From positions 619,501-683,500 of the forward strand of contig NC_015703.1 of NCBI RefSeq assembly GCF_000218895.1: 64,000 nt of DNA, written 5' to 3'. Below, one piece after another: positions 1-8,686 of this stretch; the stretch's first letter is position 1, and the number at the start of each line of letters is the position of its first letter. Source of the DNA: Runella slithyformis DSM 19594. GTDB taxonomy: Bacteria; Bacteroidota; Bacteroidia; Cytophagales; Spirosomataceae. A program made the position numbers and the translations under genes. The notes under the pieces were generated by a model. It searched no databases, was not told the origin of the DNA, and saw only the letters and a list, made by a program, of their open reading frames with translations.

Positions 1-899
1 GTCATTAGATAGTTTTCCCACAATTCACCAATATCATTTCGGAGGCTTATTGGATTAAAATTATCAATCAAGGCATTTCTGACACCATTGTCATAAAAAT
101 ACCAGCGAGATGATTTTGAAACTTCTTTTCTCAAATTTTTACTATATCCTCCAACTCGATACACTACAAATACCTTACTCAATAAATCCAAATATTTTTC
201 TACCGTGTTTTTGCTCATTCCTAACTGCTTTCCCAATTCTTCGTACGAAATTTCTTTTCCTATTTGAAAAGCAATGAGTTTCAGTAAATTCCTGATTTTA
301 TTTGAGTTCCGAATCTCATCAAAAGTGAGCAAATCTTTGAAAAGGTAGCTATCCAATATCTCTTTTATGTATCTCTCCTTTTCTATAAAATTTTCTATCT
401 GAAAAATTTCCGGATAACTCCCGTAAATGAGCCTTTCTTCAAGATTCCGGATGGTTTCCAAATAATTTTCATAATGTTGTAATTCTGTTTGGGCAATGGG
501 GTATAATCTATGCCAATGTGCTCTGCCGACCAAGGGCTCGCCTACTTTATAACTCAACGCATAGGCCGAAGACCCTGATGCAATAATTTTAAGATGAGGA
601 AATTCATCCACTATTATTTTCAATTTCAAGCCAATATCCTGAATCATTTGAGCCTCGTCAATGATCAAAATACTGATTCCTGAAGTTAGCCTCTTATAAT
701 TTTGAAGGCTCCTTTCTGCCAGTAAAGTGTGCGTTGATTCATCATCCCCGTTTAGCCATAGATAGGGTTCATCTATACTTTGAATTATCTTCTTCAACAA
801 AAAAGTTTTACCAACTCTTCTTGCTCCTACTAAGAGATTAACTTTCCCTGCCACTAACTTCTTTCGGAATTCTTCTTCGATGCGTCTTTGAATGACCAT
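1..899 (-). CDS. AAA ATPase, DUF4143 type (3' end outside window)
   Basis: The minus strand reads open from an ATG at 899 to the left edge. Near the N-terminus there is a Walker A loop (GARRVGKT, residues about 25-32). The strand ILIIDEAQ about 60 residues later is a Walker B. Further on, GSSAYAL resembles a sensor region, a small winged-helix-like part carries LGMSKNTVEKYLDLL, and the visible end has RNDIGELWENYL, as in the C-terminal DUF4143 nuclease-like domain. Proteins of this family are widespread in bacteria and archaea, often stand alone, and have no settled role. The gene is AT-rich compared with the pca genes beside it, which suggests transfer. A tandem palindrome lies directly upstream and may be its operator. 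The family call is firm; the function is unknown. Confidence 0.85.
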   Translation of the reverse strand, partial: MVIQRRIEEEFRKKLVAGKVNLLVGARRVGKTFLLKKIIQSIDEPYLWLNGDDESTHTLLAERSLQNYKRLTSGISILIIDEAQMIQDIGLKLKIIVDEFPHLKIIASGSSAYALSYKVGEPLVGRAHWHRLYPIAQTELQHYENYLETIRNLEERLIYGSYPEIFQIENFIEKERYIKEILDSYLFKDLLTFDEIRNSNKIRNLLKLIAFQIGKEISYEELGKQLGMSKNTVEKYLDLLSKVFVVYRVGGYSKNLRKEVSKSSRWYFYDNGVRNALIDNFNPISLRNDIGELWENYLM

Positions 900-926
900 A
901 TTCTCGGTATTTGTCACAAAAATACA

Positions 927-989
927 AATTCCGTCAATACATTGACGCTATTTAGCTAAATTCCGTCAATACGTTGACGCTATTTAGCT
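927..989 (-). promoter_or_regulatory. Tandem palindromic operator-like sites
   Basis: Two nearly identical 31-bp copies lie head to tail with a 32-bp period (927-957 and 959-989). Each holds a 16-bp palindrome, CGTCAATACATTGACG at 932-947 and CGTCAATACGTTGACG at 964-979, so the half-site is CGTCAA. The sites lie 28 to 90 bp upstream of the ATPase start codon on its coding strand. A period of about three helical turns would place two dimers on the same DNA face. The repeats are seen directly; binding by a regulator is inferred. Confidence 0.65.
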
Positions 990-993
990 TTTT

Positions 994-2340
994 CTATTTA
1001 ATACCCATTTCAAACGCCGCACTCGTTTTGGCTTTTACTTCTTCCAACGTGGCATTCGGCATGAGTTCGATCAAGGTCAGTTTTCCGTTGGGATAGGCAA
1101 AAACCGCCAGTTCGGTAATGACCATATCCACTACATTAGAAGCCGTAAGCGGAAGAACACAATCAGGAACGATCTTCGATGAGCCGTCAGGGTTGGTGTG
1201 GGTCATGGTAATGATCAATTTCTTCGCGCCTTTGGCCAGGTCCATCGCGCCGCCTACGCCCAAAAGCGGCTTACCGGGCACGGCCCAGTTGGCCAGATTT
1301 GCCGCCTCGTCTACCTCCAAACCGCCCATAATGGCCACGTCGATGTGCTTGCCGCGAATCATGGCGAAGCTGTCAGCGCTGTCGAAATAACTGCTGCCGG
1401 GCAAGGCCGTAACGGGGATTTTACCCGCGTTGACGGGATAATCCATCGCGCCGCCACCATCCGTCGGAACGGGACCTACGCCCAACATCCCGTTTTCGGT
1501 GTGGAGAATAATGCCGTGTTGGGGCGTGATCAAATCTGCTACGAGCGTCGGGATACCGATGCCCAGGTTTACGACATCGCCTTTTTTCAATTCGGCCAAT
1601 GCCCGCTTGGCCATATTCATCCGCGATTCATCCACTTTTTTGGAGGAACTCACCGATGCCGACGAGCCTAAGTCTTCAAGGGTAATTTTCGCCTCTACCA
1701 AATAATCCACAAAACAGCCCGGCGTATGAACGTGTTCGGGGGCTATCTCACCCACGGGCACTATCTCTTCCACTTCAACGATCACCAGATCGGCAGCGGT
1801 CGCCATGGCTTTGTTGAAGTTATTTTCGGTCATGCGGTACTGCAAATTTCCTGCGGTATCTGCCCGCCACGCCCGAATAAACGCCACATTTCCCCGCAAT
1901 GCTTTGATAAATACCTGCTCTTCGCCGTCAATGATCTTGGTTTCCCGTCCCTGCGCAATGAGCGTTCCGGCCGACGTGGGCGTATAAAATCCGCCGATAC
2001 CGGCACCGCCCGCACGGAGGGCTTCGGCAAGCGTACCCTGCGGCAGCAATTCATATTCCACCGCCCCCGACTGAGCCGCTTTGACGGCATCCGGATTGGA
2101 GGTAAAAAACGAGCCGATCATTTTTTTGAGTTGTCCGTTGCGCAGCAGGCGCCCGCCGCCCAAGCCCGGTTCTCCTGTATTGTTACCGATAAACGTGAGG
2201 TTTTTAGTGCCGATTTCGGCGAGCGCGTGCATGAGGTGAACGGGATTGCCCGTCATACCGAATCCGCCCTGCAGGAGCGTATCGCCGTCTTTGACCATAG
2301 CGGCGGCGGTGTGTAAGTCTATGATAGGTACTTGTTTCAT
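994..2340 (-). CDS. pcaIJ: Fused 3-oxoadipate CoA-transferase (subunits A+B)
   Basis: This family I CoA-transferase moves CoA from succinyl-CoA to 3-oxoadipate (or a related 3-oxoacid), the step before the final thiolase of the beta-ketoadipate pathway. The first half matches subunit A, with a GGFGMTGNP loop near the N-terminus and a [10 protein letters not shown] region. The second half matches subunit B and carries LGIGIPTLV and the [11 protein letters not shown] motif, whose Glu is the family's catalytic residue. Pseudomonas-type enzymes use two genes (pcaI, pcaJ); here both are one 448-residue chain. I chose the ATG at 2340 (MKQVPIIDL) because further upstream the frame reads a hydrophobic, non-homologous stretch that overlaps the divergent gene. 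The pca neighbours favour 3-oxoadipate over acetoacetate as substrate. Confidence 0.88.
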   Translation of the reverse strand: MKQVPIIDLHTAAAMVKDGDTLLQGGFGMTGNPVHLMHALAEIGTKNLTFIGNNTGEPGLGGGRLLRNGQLKKMIGSFFTSNPDAVKAAQSGAVEYELLPQGTLAEALRAGGAGIGGFYTPTSAGTLIAQGRETKIIDGEEQVFIKALRGNVAFIRAWRADTAGNLQYRMTENNFNKAMATAADLVIVEVEEIVPVGEIAPEHVHTPGCFVDYLVEAKITLEDLGSSASVSSSKKVDESRMNMAKRALAELKKGDVVNLGIGIPTLVADLITPQHGIILHTENGMLGVGPVPTDGGGAMDYPVNAGKIPVTALPGSSYFDSADSFAMIRGKHIDVAIMGGLEVDEAANLANWAVPGKPLLGVGGAMDLAKGAKKLIITMTHTNPDGSSKIVPDCVLPLTASNVVDMVITELAVFAYPNGKLTLIELMPNATLEEVKAKTSAAFEMGIK

Positions 2341-2383
2341 TTCGTTATGCGAGAAATTTGTATATTCGTAAAAAAAACAGGTT

Positions 2384-2623
2384 ATGATTAAGCAACGCCC
2401 AATTGATGAAATAATAGAATTTATTATTTCATCTCCCAACCCTGAAAAAGTGTTAGCCTATCGTCCTTCCCAAGCGCTGCAAGAGCGCATTGAAGATTTG
2501 ATTTATAAGAAAAAAACATCTTTTCTCAGCAATGAGGAAAATATAGAATTGGAACGCTATCTTTTGATTGAACACATCATGATTATGGCTAAAAAAAGAG
2601 CTCGTAAGGAATTGTCCCAATGA
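2384..2623 (+). CDS. Small partner protein of HNH nuclease
   Basis: This is a 79-residue charged, helical protein without signal peptide or membrane segment. Its stop codon overlaps the start of the HNH gene in an ATGA junction (2620-2623), so the two are probably translationally coupled. It starts 43 bp from the divergent CoA-transferase gene. I do not recognise a named domain. Short proteins rich in Leu/Ile/Glu that precede a small HNH protein with the same junction are a recurring arrangement, so a role as antitoxin, immunity or structural partner is plausible but is inferred from position only. Confidence 0.7.
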   Translation: MIKQRPIDEIIEFIISSPNPEKVLAYRPSQALQERIEDLIYKKKTSFLSNEENIELERYLLIEHIMIMAKKRARKELSQ

Positions 2624-3006
2624 ATCGTTACCTCCCGGGATCTCTCAAAAAAACGGTCATGCAAAAAGCTAACGGCTGTTGTGAATACTGTCTTCAAAGC
2701 AATGAATTTTCTTTTATCCCTCATCAAATTGACCATATTATCAGTATTAAGCATGGCGGACAAACAACTCCTGATAATTTAGCTTACGCCTGTTTTTCCT
2801 GTAACAATGCCAAAGGCAGCGACATCGGGACCATTTTACTCCCCGATAAAACCTTTATTCGACTTTTTAATCCCCGAGAGGATGTTTGGCAAGACCATTT
2901 TGAAATGGAAAACGGAGTTATTTATGCCAAATCAGACATCGGGAAGGCCACTGTCAAAGTATTGAATCTCAATGACATAAACAGAATCATTGAACGTGTT
3001 ACCTAA
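2620..3006 (+). CDS. HNH endonuclease
   Basis: A 128-residue HNH-family nuclease. The sequence shows CCEYC, then HQIDHIISIKHGG, then DNLAYACFSCNNAKG: two Cys pairs that would hold a structural zinc, the DHI histidine pair and the Asn of the HNH fold. It is coupled to the 79-residue gene upstream. Its stop codon lies 2 bp from the convergent stop of pobA, so the pair sits very tightly inside the catabolic cluster on the opposite strand. There is no fused recognition domain, so the target is unknown. A McrA-like or defence/homing-type role is possible. Confidence 0.88.
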   Translation: MNRYLPGSLKKTVMQKANGCCEYCLQSNEFSFIPHQIDHIISIKHGGQTTPDNLAYACFSCNNAKGSDIGTILLPDKTFIRLFNPREDVWQDHFEMENGVIYAKSDIGKATVKVLNLNDINRIIERVT

Positions 3007-3008
3007 TC

Positions 3009-4199
3009 TTACTCAAATACCTCAAAAGGCAAGCCTACGTAATTTTCGGCAATCGTGGCGGCATACGCTTTTGAGAGGGTAATATAGTCAAACTTGGCTT
3101 TTTGTAAATGGTATTGAAACGACCCGTGGGCGTCCTGCTTGTGGAAAAGCGTGGTCATAAAGTTGGAGAAATCCTGCGCGCGCCAGATGCGTTTGAGGGC
3201 AATGGTCGAATAATTATCCAACTGCTTCAGGGAATTGTTTTTGTAAAACTCCACGAATCCATCCACCAGGTGCTTCACATCCGCTACGGCCAGATTTAAG
3301 CCTTTCCCGCCCGTGGGAGGCACAATGTGCGCAGCATCTCCCGCCAAAAACAAGCGCCCGGATTGCATGTTATCCGTAAAAAAGCTGCGCATCGGCGTGA
3401 TGCTTTTCTCAAAGATCGGCCCGGAGTTCAGTGTCCAGCCTTCGGTGCCCAAACGAATGGAAAGTTCTTCCCAGATCCGATCGTCAGACCAATTTTCTAC
3501 GCGGTCGTCGTTTTCTACCTGAATGTACAGGCGGCTCACTTTCTCCGAACGAAGGCTGTGCAACGCAAATCCATTTTCATGGTAGGCATAGATCAACTCC
3601 TCGGACGACGGCGCTACATGGGCCAGAATTCCTAACCAACTGAAAGGATAGGTAATCGAAAATTCATTGAATACATTTTTGGGCAGCGTTTTCCGACCTA
3701 CGCCGTGAAAGCCGTCACAGGCCGCTACAAAATCACATTCAATGATTCCCGCTTCGCCTGCGTGTTCGAAATGTATTTTAGGGTTCGGGGTGTCAAAATC
3801 CTCGATTTTGGTGGCAGACGCCTCAAAGTACAGCTGCTCGCCTCCTGCCAACCACGCATCGGTCAGGTCTTTGACCACTTCCTGCTGGCCGTAGATCGTG
3901 ATATTGCGGCCGTTGGTCAGTTCGCCGAAAGGCACCCGAATGCGATTACCGTCAAAACTCAAATATACCCCGTGGTGTTCCTGCCCTTCTTTCACCAGGC
4001 GATCGGCCAAGCCTAAGTGTTTGTAAATATCAACGGTATTTTGCTCGAGCAAACCGGCCCTTACGCGCGACTCTACATACTCACGGCTGCGGTTTTCAAG
4101 GATGACCGATGCAATACCGCGTTTTTTGAGCCAATGCGCCAGCGTTAATCCCGCCGGGCCGGCTCCAATGATACCTACTTGGGTTTTGATCTTTTTCAT
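3009..4199 (-). CDS. pobA: 4-hydroxybenzoate 3-monooxygenase
   Basis: This flavoprotein hydroxylates 4-hydroxybenzoate to protocatechuate using NAD(P)H and O2. The N-terminus has the FAD dinucleotide-binding motif GAGPAG followed by an acidic strand end (VILENRS). The RVRAGLLEQ segment is typical of PobA. The second FAD motif (GRLFLAGDAAHIVPP) and GGKGLNLAVAD are present about 110 residues from the C-terminus. The length of 396 residues fits the family. I chose the ATG at 4199 (MKKIKTQ), since the extra N-terminal codons of the longer frame are charged filler and lie in a hairpin repeat. It feeds the ring-cleavage enzymes encoded upstream in the same direction. Confidence 0.94.
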   Translation of the reverse strand: MKKIKTQVGIIGAGPAGLTLAHWLKKRGIASVILENRSREYVESRVRAGLLEQNTVDIYKHLGLADRLVKEGQEHHGVYLSFDGNRIRVPFGELTNGRNITIYGQQEVVKDLTDAWLAGGEQLYFEASATKIEDFDTPNPKIHFEHAGEAGIIECDFVAACDGFHGVGRKTLPKNVFNEFSITYPFSWLGILAHVAPSSEELIYAYHENGFALHSLRSEKVSRLYIQVENDDRVENWSDDRIWEELSIRLGTEGWTLNSGPIFEKSITPMRSFFTDNMQSGRLFLAGDAAHIVPPTGGKGLNLAVADVKHLVDGFVEFYKNNSLKQLDNYSTIALKRIWRAQDFSNFMTTLFHKQDAHGSFQYHLQKAKFDYITLSKAYAATIAENYVGLPFEVFE

Positions 4200-4215
4200 T
4201 TTGTCGTTTTTATCA

Positions 4216-4286
4216 TCACGCAAAGTCGCAAAGGAGCAAAGGTTTGCAGCAAGGAGAAAACTCTGCTTCTTAGCGACTTTGCGTGA
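4216..4286. repeat. Hairpin repeat between pobA and pcaDC
   Basis: Perfect 14-bp arms, TCACGCAAAGTCGC at 4216-4229 and its complement at 4273-4286, enclose a loop with further GCAAAGG/TTGC matches. It fills the gap between two co-directional pca genes. It could be a dispersed genomic repeat or an RNA stem that affects processing. Confidence 0.75.
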
Positions 4287-4299
4287 CTAATCATTTTAT

Positions 4300-5430
4300 T
4301 CACAATTGGATATTCATTTCCTTAAACACTTCTTCGGCCGAATGAAAGGCTTCGTTGGCAGCAGGCAGGCCGCAATACAGGGCCGATTGCATGATGATCT
4401 CCTTAATTTCGGCCACCGTTACGCCATTGTTGAACGACGCTTTTACGTGCATTTTAAACTCCGCCTTGCGATTCAGCGCAATGAGCATTGCCATCGTGAT
4501 CAGGCTTCGGTTATGTTTCGACAGATCAGGCCTCGTCCAAATCTCTCCCCAGGCATAATTTGTAATAAAGCTTTGAAAATCAGCATTAAACGAATTGGAG
4601 TTGCCGTTTGCTTTGTCTACATGCGCGTGGCCTAATACCGAACGTCGAACGTGCATTCCCCGGTTGTACGTAGACTGCCCCACTAAAAAATCAATCAAAA
4701 CGGCCGCGTATTCTTTAGGCAACTCCGTACTTGCCAAATGCCTCGCATGAAGAACTTTAAGCCGGGCATTCGGGATGTTTTTTACCAAAAATTCGGCCTG
4801 TTCCACATTGGTGACGGGGTCTTCATCGCCCGTAATGACCAGGGTTTCGACGGTGTTGTTTTGTAATTGATGTCTGAAATCGGCATCTCGAATGGCGGCG
4901 CAACAATTGGAATAACCTTTGACATCGCTGCGTAAAAACATGGTTTTGGTTTCCGCTACGCGTTGGGGGTTATTTTGACGAAAGCTTTCGGTAAACCAAC
5001 GCTCCATGGTATCGTCCACGATGGCCTGCATTCCGTGTTGGGTAATGGTTTCGATGCGTCCGTTCCAGCGCTCATCGTTTCCGATCTTGGCTCCGGTATT
5101 GCTGATAACCAGCTTTTTAATGCGTTCAGGATAATGGATTCCCAACCACTGCCCGATCAATCCGCCCATCGAAAGTCCGCAGAAATAGGCGGTTTCAATG
5201 TCTAATTGGTCCAATAGATCAATGACATCTTTCCCCAACAACGCGATGGTGTAAGGTTCGGGCGTTGTTTCACTGCCGCCGTGTCCGCGGGTATCGTATT
5301 GAAGTACCCGAAAAAAAGGCAACAGATAGGGTACCAGCTCGTCCCACATCATCATTTCCGAACCCAGCGAATTGGAAAAAATCAATACGGGGCTGTTGGG
5401 CGTGCCCCGGAGTTTGTAATTGAGTTTCAT
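4300..5430 (-). CDS. pcaDC: Fused 3-oxoadipate enol-lactonase / 4-carboxymuconolactone decarboxylase
   Basis: One chain of 376 residues carries two consecutive steps of protocatechuate breakdown. Residues 1-255 form an alpha/beta-hydrolase (PcaD) with an oxyanion region FSNSLGS, a DTRGHGGS turn and the nucleophile elbow GLSMGG (Ser87); a late DEDP and an HARH supply the acid and histidine. Residues about 265-376 are a carboxymuconolactone decarboxylase (PcaC) domain with RPDLSKHNRSL, NGVTVAEIKEII and a CGLPAANEAFHSAEEVF end. The same fusion is known as PcaL in some actinobacteria and proteobacteria. The enzyme takes 4-carboxymuconolactone to the enol-lactone and then to 3-oxoadipate. It is transcribed with pcaB and pobA. 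Confidence 0.93.
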   Translation of the reverse strand: MKLNYKLRGTPNSPVLIFSNSLGSEMMMWDELVPYLLPFFRVLQYDTRGHGGSETTPEPYTIALLGKDVIDLLDQLDIETAYFCGLSMGGLIGQWLGIHYPERIKKLVISNTGAKIGNDERWNGRIETITQHGMQAIVDDTMERWFTESFRQNNPQRVAETKTMFLRSDVKGYSNCCAAIRDADFRHQLQNNTVETLVITGDEDPVTNVEQAEFLVKNIPNARLKVLHARHLASTELPKEYAAVLIDFLVGQSTYNRGMHVRRSVLGHAHVDKANGNSNSFNADFQSFITNYAWGEIWTRPDLSKHNRSLITMAMLIALNRKAEFKMHVKASFNNGVTVAEIKEIIMQSALYCGLPAANEAFHSAEEVFKEMNIQL

Positions 5431-5472
5431 TTTTGCGCAAATGGGGTAAATTGAATTCGCTTGTATCAGCGT

Positions 5473-5591
5473 AAATCCGTGTTCCCGAACGCTTTCGGGA
5501 TCCGTGTCATCCGCGTTCCATAAATAGCGTAAAATAGAACGCAGATGACCGCAACGGCAGGCCGTGCCGATACTTAGTAACGCGGATTTTT
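5473..5591. repeat. Branched inverted repeat between pcaDC and pcaB
   Basis: An outer stem pairs AAATCCGTGTT (5473-5483) with 5581-5591. An inner stem pairs GTCATCCGCGTTC (5506-5518) with 5537-5549, one wobble mismatch in each. Between the two stems lie two more small hairpins (5485-5500 and about 5551-5571). The element looks like a cruciform-forming repeat. No gene is seen in it. Confidence 0.65.
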
Positions 5592-6906
5592 ACGATTTTT
5601 TTGTTTGACTTAAGGTTTCATCAATCATTTCCAAACTCAGCCCGATGGAGTTTTCGGGTTTGAATAATGCCTCCAAATCGGGGACATCAACGTTCATATC
5701 CATCAGTACTTCTTTTAAATGTTTTTGTTGAGAAATGGCTGATTTACATGCCTTTTCTACCAATTCATGGGCGTTTATCTTACCTATTTTCGGAGCCAGA
5801 GCCAGCGAAACGTTCTCGGCATAGATCAACCCTCGGGTCAATTCAAGATTATCCAACATGCGTTTCTCATCCACTTCCAACCCTTCGATCAGTTCAATGG
5901 CGCGCTCCACCGTGCCGGCGGTCAGGGCCATGAGTTGCGTCAACACTTCCCATTCCGAATGCCACAATCCCGCCGAACGCTCATGCTCCTGCGGCATGGC
6001 CGAAAGGATGGAAGCCACCAGATGCGGAGTTCGCGTGGCATTCGCCAGGATGGCCGCGCACGTCACGGGGTTTCGTTTGTGCGGCATGGTGCTTGAGCCG
6101 CCTTTCCCTTCGGCCGCCCCTTCAAACACTTCACCGATTTCGGTCTGCATCAACAGCGAAACATCTTTGGCGATCTTGCCCAAACTCCCCGTCAAAATTC
6201 CTAAAAGGCTCGCCCATTCAGCGACAGTATCGCGCTGGGTTTGCCAAGAAGAAGCTGATTGTAAACCCAATAAATTGGCAACAGATTGATTTACTTCTTT
6301 TGAAATAGAGGCGTTGCCGCTTCCCACTGCCCCGGCCAGTTGGAGTACCAAAACCCGTTTTTTTGTTTCCTGAAGACGTTGGTTGGAACGTTCGATGCCA
6401 TCGAGCCAGCCGGCGGTTTTGAGTCCGAACGTGATGGGGCGCGCCTGTTGGAGCAGCGTCCGTCCAATCATCAGAGTAGTACGGTGCTTTTGCGTGACTT
6501 TTACCAAACTTTGCCTTAAAATCACCAACTTTTGCTCTAACCAATCTACATAGCGCTGAATCTGCAACACTGTCGCCGTATCCACCACATCCTGACTGGT
6601 AGCGCCCCAATGCACGTATTTGGAAGCTTCTACATCGTTGTTTTTGACTATTCGGGTCAGTTGTTTCACCAACGGAATGGCCGCGTTGCCGCCGAGTTTA
6701 ATCTCGGTTTTGAGTTTATCAATGTCAATCAGATTCGCACGACAACACTCCGCAATCATCGCCGCTGCACTTGCCGAAATCATCCCATTGGCTGCCTGCG
6801 CTTCCGCCAGGGCTGCCTCAAAACGCAGCATCTGAGCAATTGTATTCCGGTCGGAAAACAACTCGTTGATTTCGGTCGAGTAGAATAGTTCGGTGTATAG
6901 AGACAT
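5590..6906 (-). CDS. pcaB: 3-carboxy-cis,cis-muconate cycloisomerase
   Basis: A member of the fumarase/aspartase superfamily. It converts 3-carboxy-cis,cis-muconate, the ring-cleavage product of PcaGH, to 4-carboxymuconolactone. The superfamily signature GSSTMPHKRNP is present in the second half. ASKYVHWGATSQDVVDT and LMIGRTLLQQARPITFG are the other two conserved stretches that build the shared active site. I chose the ATG at 6906 (MSLYTELF), giving 438 residues, because the longer frame runs into the repeat upstream. It lies between pcaG and the fused pcaDC and is probably cotranscribed with them. Confidence 0.93.
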   Translation of the reverse strand: MSLYTELFYSTEINELFSDRNTIAQMLRFEAALAEAQAANGMISASAAAMIAECCRANLIDIDKLKTEIKLGGNAAIPLVKQLTRIVKNNDVEASKYVHWGATSQDVVDTATVLQIQRYVDWLEQKLVILRQSLVKVTQKHRTTLMIGRTLLQQARPITFGLKTAGWLDGIERSNQRLQETKKRVLVLQLAGAVGSGNASISKEVNQSVANLLGLQSASSWQTQRDTVAEWASLLGILTGSLGKIAKDVSLLMQTEIGEVFEGAAEGKGGSSTMPHKRNPVTCAAILANATRTPHLVASILSAMPQEHERSAGLWHSEWEVLTQLMALTAGTVERAIELIEGLEVDEKRMLDNLELTRGLIYAENVSLALAPKIGKINAHELVEKACKSAISQQKHLKEVLMDMNVDVPDLEALFKPENSIGLSLEMIDETLSQTKKS

Positions 6907-6924
6907 TTTTTGAATGACGAATGT

Positions 6925-7076
6925 AGAATGACGAAGTACGAATTTGGGCAATCAAATGACGAGTTACGACGGGGTACCCTTTAGGTTTATGCTATGACGA
7001 ATGAGGATTTTTTGAATGGCAGCGGACGAGTAAGAAATGAAGAACTAAAAATTCGTCATTCGTACCTCGTCATTCT
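6925..7076. repeat. Inverted repeat between pcaB and pcaG
   Basis: The segment AGAATGACGAAGTACGAAT (6925-6943) pairs with 7058-7076 at all but one position. The flanks are built from repeated ATGACGAA words. The right arm starts at the very end of the pcaG stop region. This is a long stem with a loop of over 100 bases and no gene. Confidence 0.75.
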
Positions 7077-7078
7077 GT

Positions 7079-7603
7079 CTATATTTCAAAAAAGACCGTT
7101 TCTCCTTCGCCCTGCATACGGATGTTGAATTCGTATACTGAGCCATTTTGGGAAGCAATAAGGGTATTTCTGCGCTCGGCAGGAATACTGTTTAATACGT
7201 CATCCCGTTCATTCAGAGTCACTTCGTCTGAAAAATAAAGACGTGTGTACGAATGGATCAGCTGTCCGCGCATAAACACAATCACCGACAAATGCGGTGC
7301 CTGTCCATTCACGGCGACGGGTTTGATCGTATGAAAAACAAAACGATTTTCAGGGTCGGTACCGGTCCCGAATCGGCCGAACAATGGATTTTCGCCGTCG
7401 TTTTGCCAAATCTCGATCATTGCATCCGGAATGACAGCGCCTTCGCCATCAAACACTTTTCCGACGATGGTAATGGCATTCTTTCGGTCGATGGGATTGA
7501 CCATCTGATTGCCGGCCAAACTTTTAAAATCATATAAATATTGCTCCGGTGTAAGGCCATACGCAAAATAAGGGCCAACGGTTTGGGAAGGAGTCTGTTT
7601 CAT
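7079..7603 (-). CDS. pcaG: Protocatechuate 3,4-dioxygenase alpha subunit
   Basis: The alpha chain of the intradiol ring-cleavage dioxygenase that opens protocatechuate. The protein begins KQTPSQTVGPYFAYGLTP, as expected for PcaG, and has the GKVFDGEGAVIPDAMIEIWQ strand block and the late SVIVFMRGQLIHSYTRLYF block. The alpha chain keeps the intradiol fold but lacks the full set of iron ligands, as is usual. Its 174 residues are slightly short for the family. It follows pcaH on the same strand, with a repeat-filled spacer instead of the usual close junction. Confidence 0.93.
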   Translation of the reverse strand: MKQTPSQTVGPYFAYGLTPEQYLYDFKSLAGNQMVNPIDRKNAITIVGKVFDGEGAVIPDAMIEIWQNDGENPLFGRFGTGTDPENRFVFHTIKPVAVNGQAPHLSVIVFMRGQLIHSYTRLYFSDEVTLNERDDVLNSIPAERRNTLIASQNGSVYEFNIRMQGEGETVFFEI

Positions 7604-7623
7604 TTTTAAAGAGGAATTTAAGG

Positions 7624-7730
7624 GAATGACGAGGGACGAATGACGAAGTACGAATGGGCAATAACGAGTTTACGAGTTATAAGTGAGGTACAAAAAATTC
7701 GTCATTCGTCATTCGAATAATTCGTCATTC
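7624..7730. repeat. Inverted repeat between pcaG and pcaH
   Basis: The left arm (about 7624-7648) is made of GAATGACGA words and the right arm (7698-7730) of their complement TTCGTCATTC, repeated three times. The sequence words match the element upstream of pcaB, so the two spacers share a repeat family. No open frame of interest. Confidence 0.7.
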
Positions 7731-7734
7731 AAAA

Positions 7735-8442
7735 CTACAAACTCTCAAAAGGTGTCTGACCATGGCCTCGCAGTACAAAATCAAAGCGGTAGCCCAGCGC
7801 AAAAAGCGGCTCGGTGATGCTTAGGTCAAACTTGGAGATCAACAACTCACGGCCTTTGGGCGGTACTCCCAGAAAAATCGGGTCGTACTGAAGCAACGGG
7901 TCACCGGGAAAGTACATCTGCGTCACTAAACGGTTAGTGATATTGGCCCCAAACAACGAAAAGTGGATGTGATTGGGCCGCCATGCGTTGTGGTGATTTC
8001 CCCACGGATACGCTCCCGGTTTGATGGTGTAAAATTTATAATTGCCTTCCGAATCGGTCATACAACGTCCCGTGCCCAGAAAATTTGGATCAAGCGGGGC
8101 ATCATGCTGATCCACCTTATGCACATACCGACCGGCCGAATTGGCCTGCCAAATTTCAATGAGCGTATTCGGGATCGGTTGACCGTTTTCGTTCATTACT
8201 TTGCCATGAACCACGATCCGCTCTCCCAAAGGTTGGCCGTTTCTAACGGCATTTTGGGTCAGATCATGGTCAAATTCCCCTAATTTGAAATCTCCGAAAA
8301 GCGGCCCGGTCAGCTCTGACAGCGACTGTTTCAAAACCACCAAAGGCTGGGAAGGAGCCCGCAATACCGTGGATTTATAATCGGGAGACAATCGAGGCGG
8401 ATGTACTTCGTAATCGAATGGATTGTAAATAAGATGGCTCAT
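7735..8442 (-). CDS. pcaH: Protocatechuate 3,4-dioxygenase beta subunit
   Basis: The catalytic chain of the non-heme Fe(III) intradiol dioxygenase. The N-terminal PcaH helix region (YKSTVLRAPSQPLV) is present, followed by PNTLIEIWQANSAGRYVHKVD with the first tyrosine ligand, the WRPNHIHFSLFG block with paired His ligands, and TQMYFPGDPLL with the second Tyr. The 235-residue length is typical. It is the first gene of the minus-strand catabolic operon. The 244-bp gap to the divergent AraC-type regulator is the natural control region. Confidence 0.95.
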   Translation of the reverse strand: MSHLIYNPFDYEVHPPRLSPDYKSTVLRAPSQPLVVLKQSLSELTGPLFGDFKLGEFDHDLTQNAVRNGQPLGERIVVHGKVMNENGQPIPNTLIEIWQANSAGRYVHKVDQHDAPLDPNFLGTGRCMTDSEGNYKFYTIKPGAYPWGNHHNAWRPNHIHFSLFGANITNRLVTQMYFPGDPLLQYDPIFLGVPPKGRELLISKFDLSITEPLFALGYRFDFVLRGHGQTPFESL

Positions 8443-8485
8443 TGAAAGAATGTATTGAAAAAGAATACCTGCTTAACCTGTACGA

Positions 8486-8493
8486 CAAAGGTA
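8486..8493 (-). promoter_or_regulatory. Putative -7 box of the pca operon
   Basis: On the minus strand this reads TACCTTTG, a full match to the Bacteroidota -7 consensus TAnnTTTG, 44 bp from the pcaH start. The -33 partner is weak (a TTTC further upstream), as expected if the AraC-type activator helps recruit polymerase. Confidence 0.55.
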
Positions 8494-8686
8494 TAGGAAA
8501 GGTGAAATAGTATCTTGGATAAATGAAAATAAGATTTGTACAAATAAAACATTTATAGTAGTATTGGACTTCCAACAAAGCTTTGCTCATTACACGTAAT
8601 TACCCCAAAAGAGTCTATTAGATGCTTTCAGCATAGCAAAAGGGGCTTTTGTCGTTGTCAATAGCAAGTATTTTTAAAACATTTTC

